From NCBI GenBank assembly GCA_027296525.1, contig JAPUJA010000173.1, positions 1-14,853 on the forward strand: 14,853 nucleotides of DNA, in the 5' to 3' direction. A model generated the notes under the pieces. It did no database searches. It had not been told where the DNA came from and saw only the letters and a program-made list of their open reading frames with translations. This DNA comes from Pseudomonadota bacterium (GTDB lineage: Bacteria; Pseudomonadota; Alphaproteobacteria; UBA828; JAPUJA01). Shown here in pieces: positions 14,595 through 14,853 of the stretch (position 1 is the stretch's first letter; the number at the start of each line of letters is the position of its first letter). The position numbers were made by a program, and so were the translations under genes.

Positions 14595-14853
14595 CGTACC
14601 GACGCTCGCGCTGCTGGTACTCGTCGATGGCCTGGAAGAGATGCTCCCTCTTGAAGTCCGGCCAGAGGGTCGGGACGAACACGAGCTCGGTGTAGGCTGC
14701 CTGCCACAAGAGGAAATTGCTGAGCCTTTGTTCGCCGCTCGTGCGGATCATCAGATCCGGATCGGGGAGGCCCGCGGTATCGAGACAGCGCCCGAACGCC
14801 TGTTCGGTGATGTCGTCCGGCGAAAGCCGGCCGGTGTGCACATCCTCCGCGAG
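14578..14853 (-). CDS. uppS: UppS, undecaprenyl diphosphate synthase (C-terminal part)
   Basis: UppS is a cis-prenyltransferase that extends farnesyl diphosphate with eight isopentenyl units. This makes the C55 lipid carrier for peptidoglycan and other envelope glycans. Only the last 91 residues are inside the window; the gene continues past the right edge. The visible part contains the family signature DPDLMIRTSGEQRLSNFLLW, which includes the pyrophosphate-binding Arg and the RTSGExR motif. It is followed by a TELVFVPTLWPDF segment typical of the dimer interface and active-site floor. The end is a charged helix (QAIDEYQQRERRYGG). The stop lies within the start of cdsA, so the two are translationally coupled. 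Confidence 0.96.
   Translation of the reverse strand, partial: LAEDVHTGRLSPDDITEQAFGRCLDTAGLPDPDLMIRTSGEQRLSNFLLWQAAYTELVFVPTLWPDFKREHLFQAIDEYQQRERRYGGTGG

Noticed and set aside
1..14853. CRISPR array, toxin-antitoxin pair, phage or secretion genes, or another new defence system
   Set aside because: No array-like spaced repeats and no such genes were seen. Apart from the left 0.9 kb, the window is a conserved housekeeping and envelope locus.

Overview
This window is high-GC chromosomal DNA that is almost fully coding from about position 900 onward. Gene content and order point to an alphaproteobacterium. The diagnostic block is a leftward run uppS-cdsA-rseP-bamA-skp-lpxD-fabZ-lpxA-lpxI, facing a rightward gltX-gltA pair with a divergent comEC. 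I cannot name the genus from sequence alone, and an uncultured lineage or metagenome contig is plausible.

Layout. Positions 1-885 hold no gene I can defend: the last 21 codons of an unknown protein at the left edge, an imperfect 45-bp tandem pair of hairpin-forming repeats (392-463), a possible terminator (774-803), and short repeats at 838-875. At about 930 the leftward comEC gene is cut off in mid-protein. It joins a sequence that looks like the 3' end of a tRNA gene (T arm, acceptor strand and CCA). This is either the edge of an integrated element or an assembly chimera. Rightward genes follow: a cyclase-family (PF04199-like) metal hydrolase, gltX only 7 nt downstream, gltA behind its own leader, and a doubtful small membrane protein. 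From 6306 to the right edge every gene runs leftward.

The leftward block builds the outer envelope. UppS makes undecaprenyl diphosphate and CdsA makes CDP-diacylglycerol. RseP is the site-2 protease of envelope stress signalling, BamA inserts outer-membrane proteins and Skp chaperones them. LpxD, LpxA and LpxI carry out acylation and pyrophosphatase steps of lipid A synthesis, and FabZ supplies 3-hydroxyacyl-ACP metabolism. From bamA to lpxI, spacings are 3 nt or less or overlapping, so it is very probably one transcript. A good sigma70-like promoter lies in the gap upstream of rseP.

Two genes often found in this neighbourhood are absent: dxr between cdsA and rseP, and lpxB between lpxI and gltA. 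I found no clearly new biological system. The points most worth checking are the comEC/tRNA junction, the two missing genes, the cyclase gene in front of gltX, and an Asp-to-Asn change in the CdsA signature.
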